NCBI GenBank assembly: GCA_005765155.1
Contig: VCCP01000004.1
Coordinates: 1,984,001-2,048,000 of the forward strand
DNA from: Zelopaecilomyces penicillatus
Taxonomy: Eukaryota; Ascomycota; Sordariomycetes; Hypocreales; Pseudodiploosporaceae
DNA: 64,000 nt
Direction of reading: 5' to 3'
A program made the position numbers and the translations under genes. Shown piece by piece: positions 59,545 to 64,000 of this stretch (position 1 is its first letter; every line of letters begins with the position of its first letter). The notes under the pieces were generated by a model. That model was not told the origin of the DNA and did no database searches. It saw only the letters and a program-made list of their open reading frames with translations.

Positions 59545-62500
59545 GATGACGATGATGTATTAAAGTACAAGTGTTGGTAGGGGGTAAAGCTACCGCGTGT
59601 GTGGGGTGGGCCGACGTCAAAGGTAAAAAAAAAAAATAGCCGTAAGGGAACAAAAGGCGCACAGAGAGAGAGGAAAACAGGAGAGAGAGATGAGGTCAGA
59701 GGGTGATAGATGGCGCGTGGTGGCAGGCAGGCAGGCAGGCGAGCAAGCAAGTAAGCGTGTGCGTTAATGCTGGTGCTTTCCAACTCCCAGACTGCAACCC
59801 AGCTTGGGGGGACTCGGAAGTCCTTTGGGTTGGGGTTTGACAGGAAAAAAAGATTGACGCAGACTGGGCCTAAAGGCTAAGGCCAGAGAGCCAGCGCGTC
59901 ACCGACGGCACGAATGCAGGCGCGAGGGCCCCAAAAAGAACAAACAACCAGCGGGAAGAAAGAGTCGCGAGAGAACTGAGAGATGCTTTGCCAGCCTATC
60001 GTGCGCCCAAAACTGAACGGCGTTGCGCTGAAGCGGGGTGGGCGCGCAGAATTGGCTGCGGTTGATTGCTGAGGTTTTGCGTGAGAGGCACGATGTGGAA
60101 GAAAGACGTCAGAGATGACGTTGCGAAGCAGCGAAAAAAAGTAGGCGCGGAAAAAAGAAGGCGGCGGCGCTGGGGGGGGCTACCAAGTCTTGCCGGGCCA
60201 CGGACGGGGGACCCTTTCAGAGGGGGGACGCTGACAAACGTGCCCGGAGAATGCGCACTGTGCGGAACTTAAAATTCGTCGCTCGTTCAGGTCGCCCTCC
60301 GCTTGGGATTTAAAACGGGGTGGGGTGAGTGGACGGATGGATGGACGGATGGAGTTGATGTGCTGAGGCCCGATCTGTTGCAAGTTGCAGATTGCCAAAA
60401 CAGTCAGATGCAACTTGGTCTGATATTGCGTTGTGTTGCGTTTGCCTCGTTTTGCTCCGGGATGGGGGGGCAAGTAAAAAGGTGCTGGCTGGGCTGGCTG
60501 GCAGGCCATTTAGCTGTGTGTTAGCACGGGCTGGCTATCCCTTTCTTTGCCTTTCTCCTTGAAGCCAGCATATCGGGGATCGACAGCCCAGCCATGCTGC
60601 AGGAGAAGATACTACGGGACAGACAAGGAGGGCCATGAGTTATGGCCACCAGAAATGGCGGTTCTGGGAGAGGCAAACCCATGCTTGATGTCTTTTGATG
60701 GCTGGGCGCTACCGGTTCTTTTCCTCCGAGCCAATTCCACCCTGTCCAGATTGGGGGCCTGTATCCGTCTCAGACGGTCAAGCCGTTGTCGAACTGTGCA
60801 CCCTCTGGCCATTTTGCAATAGCAACTTGGGCTTCTTCATCCACGTCCCTGTCCGGACATGTCCAGCTTATCAACCGCACATATCAACAAGTTCCAAAAG
60901 TATGAGATGCATGCATTGCAATGCGCACCATCTGTGTGAAGTTGCAAAGGAGGGTGGTCGCGTCGTCGTAAAGAAGGACAGCAGACTCGCGCACTGTATG
61001 GATACCACAGCAGTGTTTTCTACGACTGCACGGCTAGCGTGCCACTCAATGCACTGTAGGCATGGGTGGTGGGGCGCCCTCAACAGCGCCGGGGAAAAGC
61101 GATGCCGGGCTCTGGTTGGTGGACTGGGTTCCAGGTAGGGCCCCCTAAGGCGGCACCCCCCTGCATCCCCTGGAGACAACCACGACGCGATGACGCTGCT
61201 CTCGTTCAGCACAGCTTAGGGTTCGGTCAGAATCTCGTCTTGTTTTTGTGCGCGTATTGGAAGGCCAACCAGCCAGCTGGAGGAGAGGAGCAGGATGGTG
61301 GAGGGGAAAAGAGAGGAAAGTCTTTCACCAGCAAACCTGCCATTGTGTGCTGGAATTGGTTGGCATTTGGTCTACAATCAGTAAAGGATGCAGTGTGTTG
61401 CATTTCTTCTGGCAGAAGGCAGTTTGGGGGATGACGCCATCTGCGAATGCCTGACCGCTATTAATAAGGGTCAGGCCAAATTGCTCCCTTTGGACCAATG
61501 CTGGGCCACCCACTCAGACAGCTCGGCCTGCCACGTCTGCTGTCCCCAGGCCATGGCCGCCCCAGCCAGTGTCAGCAGATATGGCGCTTCACCGACAGAT
61601 AACGCTGCCCACTGCAATGCTCTGTAGCCCAGGCCACTATTCAACATCTGCACCCAGGTCGTTGTGCAGCAAAGAATCTCATTGTCCTAGACAGAATCAT
61701 GGTCTGGCTATCGATCACTCGGTAGCCGTTGACCGTGCCAAGGTAAGCAGGTAAGTAGGAGGCATCAGGTTGGACTTTGCTAATCTCTCTCCTGCGTCAC
61801 CGTGCCCGTGTCCTTTTTCATTGCATGCCCGTTTCTGGCGCTCTTTTTTGCTGGCCCAAATTGCAGCAATGCACCGCTAGAAATTAACAAATGGATAATA
61901 GGTACTGTACGGCACTAACGACCAGGGTTCAACTTTCCAACCGTACCAAACCTGACACCTCCCACTAATAACGCCAACAGCAACACAACATCAGCCCGTC
62001 CACCGTATCAAATCCTGCGCGCGATTCAAAAGTAATTTACCACCCACATGGATCCATGATGGATAGGGAGGGGCCAGGGGGGCAATGTTTCGAAAAGCTG
62101 TTCTCAGCTTCAGGACACAGTAATAACAAGCGGCAACAAGACAGCATGCACGAGCACATGTCGCCTTCACATTTCATTACGTCAGAGACCCGTGCTGAAA
62201 TGCATTAGGCGTCCAACCCAGTGCTAATAACAGGACACTAGACGTGACTTATCACCAGAATTCACACGCCACGTCTTTGCCCCAGCTGTGTGCCAATTCC
62301 TACTGCACCCACACACACGCATCTACACCACCACCGTCAAAAACAACATCCCATCCAAACTACATCCTCAACCACCATCTGAATCATCACTTCTCCTAAT
62401 CTTTACAAAACTTGCAGCGCCCCGGAAAAGCTAGCCGCCAAACCCGGCAACGCCTCAGTCACCTGCGGCTCAAGCATCCAGAAAGCCCGCCCAAAAGGAA

Positions 62501-63873
62501 CAATCACAACATCACCCACATACTACATGTAGCTACGGCACTGTGCATTCTGGTCTGGACGCAATCCAAATGCGGTCTGATGGCGAAGTGACGTCAGAAA
62601 CAACAGAAACCGTTCAAGACACAAATCACATCACAACTTCCTTGTTCTCCCGGACCTAAATGGGATTGGAAATGAAGTGGGGAACGAAAAGGAAAACGAC
62701 ACGGCCGGGACGGAACCTGAACAGCCGCCCCCCAACAATTAAGTTGGGTATTCATCTTTCGCCTGATACAGGTCAACTTACCAACTCGTCGATTGGAGGG
62801 AGCGCTACACTAAACACAGCCGTAAAACTGCGGGATGGACCAGATGGGTTGGCGCGTCTTGAGGCTCGTTAGCAGTGTCTTGCATTTGTCGCACCGCCCC
62901 ACCACCGCCTCGCACTTTGTATGACGCATTGCCAAGAGCCTGTCAAACAGCCTTCTTTCAACATCCAGCCAGTACACGATAAACAGTCGGGCACCGCTCA
63001 CCTAGGACGCGCATTTCTCAACGCTACGAACAAAGTAACAATTGCCCTGGTTTTGTAGATCCGGCTCATTGAGCTATTCCCAAGGTACCAAACAGAGGAT
63101 CCGTTTTTCTCCATTACCCACCGAACTATGGTGTTCAAATTGGGTAAGGTTACCTTAAACAACCAGCTATCATGCACCATGCAAACACGGATGCTGTATC
63201 CATAATGATTTCCTCATGTATGTCCGTAAGATAACTCCGTACTTTGAAATCGGTTGGGGGTTCACAAGTTCCCATGCTACAGGTCCAGTTCGCCTCCTCA
63301 CAGAAACAATCCCAAAACAGCAGCACCACCCACTCTTGGCGCAAAAGGTGAACCTGTCTACACCTAGACAAACCTGCGGATCGAGATTCAGCCTCCCTTT
63401 GCCCAATCATGTTCTGTCTCCGTGATCTCCGTTCTCGAAGCTTGATTGATCATCCCCCTCCAAGCCCGGCCTGTATATCCTCCGCACAAGGAGGTGGGTG
63501 TATTCATCAGCCCTGGCCTTGATGATCAACCTTTAGCTCGGGTGGCGGGGGCAAATGTCAAGTTCCCTCACACGTCGACCTAGTTGCTGGTTCGCTGCGG
63601 TCTGGTGGAATTTACTGCTTTCTGACCTCTCAATGCATACGGATTTGTCTTTTCCATTCAGTGTCGTAAGGTTGATCAGTAAAAAGGTGTTCTAGAATGG
63701 CTGTTTAGATATCTAAACCCAACAGTATAGGATGATATGTTTCTTATTGTCAAGCGGTAATTACATAAACAAGCGGGCTAATACCTACGAATACCATTGC
63801 ATATCTTGTGGTTCTCGATGCGTAGCGCATGCAACTCTAGCACAAGAACCAGTCCCCCCTATCACAAACACTC
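59545..63873. other. Intergenic, atf1 upstream region
   Basis: The 4.3 kb upstream of atf1 hold no frame I can support. The first kilobase is purine-rich on the plus strand (pyrimidine-rich on the atf1 sense strand), as expected for a leader. Longer frames of about 100-147 codons around 60,180-61,450 overlap on both strands without motifs. No RNA gene found. Confidence 0.55.
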
Positions 63874-64000
63874 TCACAACTTAACCTCTGGCCCATTCCT
63901 TTCAGTATACTTCCTCAAATGGAACCCATGTCTCGGTGCATGCACCCGCACCGCCGTATCACCATCTGCCTCGACCTCAATGACCACCTCCTCTTGGTTG
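63874..64000 (-). CDS. 3' end of an unrecognised protein gene, cut by the right edge
   Basis: On the minus strand the last 127 bases of the window read an uninterrupted frame of 41 codons ending in TGA at 63876-63874. The peptide EEVVIEVEADGDTAVRVHAP, then RHGFHLRKYTERNGPEVKL, has balanced, protein-like composition, alternating hydrophobic residues as in beta strands, and GC-rich wobble positions. The remainder lies beyond the window, so length, start and family are unknown. I cannot name it. Confidence 0.6.
   Translation of the reverse strand, partial: NQEEVVIEVEADGDTAVRVHAPRHGFHLRKYTERNGPEVKL

Overview
The window is nuclear DNA of a filamentous ascomycete, most likely a sordariomycete of the order Hypocreales. 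The reasons are short introns of about 60-100 bases with GTRNGT donors and CTAAC/TACTAAC branch sites, roughly balanced base composition with a few AT-rich islands, and protein families typical of this group (APSES factor StuA, EsdC, Atf1 with the Aft1-type N-terminal blocks). Order and genus are inference from remembered family resemblance; no search was run.

Layout. Bases 1 to about 18,600 hold no gene I can support: this is a very long microsatellite-rich, homopolymer-rich stretch leading into stuA (18623-20666, +). Next come a long coiled-coil protein (21809-23947, +), a metal-dependent amidohydrolase (24897-26072, -), esdC (27747-28682, -), the spliceosomal protein SmF (31131-31637, -), an HD-domain hydrolase (34086-34733, +), an F-box protein (36060-36677, +) and a secreted, probably GPI-anchored cysteine-rich protein (37046-37949, -). 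A second gene-poor stretch of about 8.3 kb (37950-46238) includes an AT-rich segment almost without open frames. The right third is denser: a 1029-residue disordered orphan (46239-49328, +), U1-C (50107-51182, -, with a 6-base microexon), erv25 (51704-52696, +), the kinetochore subunit Dsn1/Mis13 (54599-56345, -), the bZIP factor Atf1 (57730-59544, -) and the 3' end of an unrecognised gene running off the right edge (63874-64000, -).

The genes do not form one pathway. Three developmental or stress regulators (StuA, EsdC, Atf1) and two snRNP proteins (SmF, U1-C) share the window with housekeeping secretion and chromosome-segregation genes. I see no biosynthetic cluster, CRISPR array, rRNA, recognisable tRNA or intact transposon. 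The most noteworthy items are the frame-preserving 6-base microexon at the start of the U1-C zinc finger, the 18 kb gene-free stretch before stuA with a regular G-quadruplex/C-run motif near its end, an open in-frame extension upstream of the StuA start, and an over-represented 9-base motif. Exon boundaries were derived by hand from splice signals plus protein continuity; every spliced model closes in frame.
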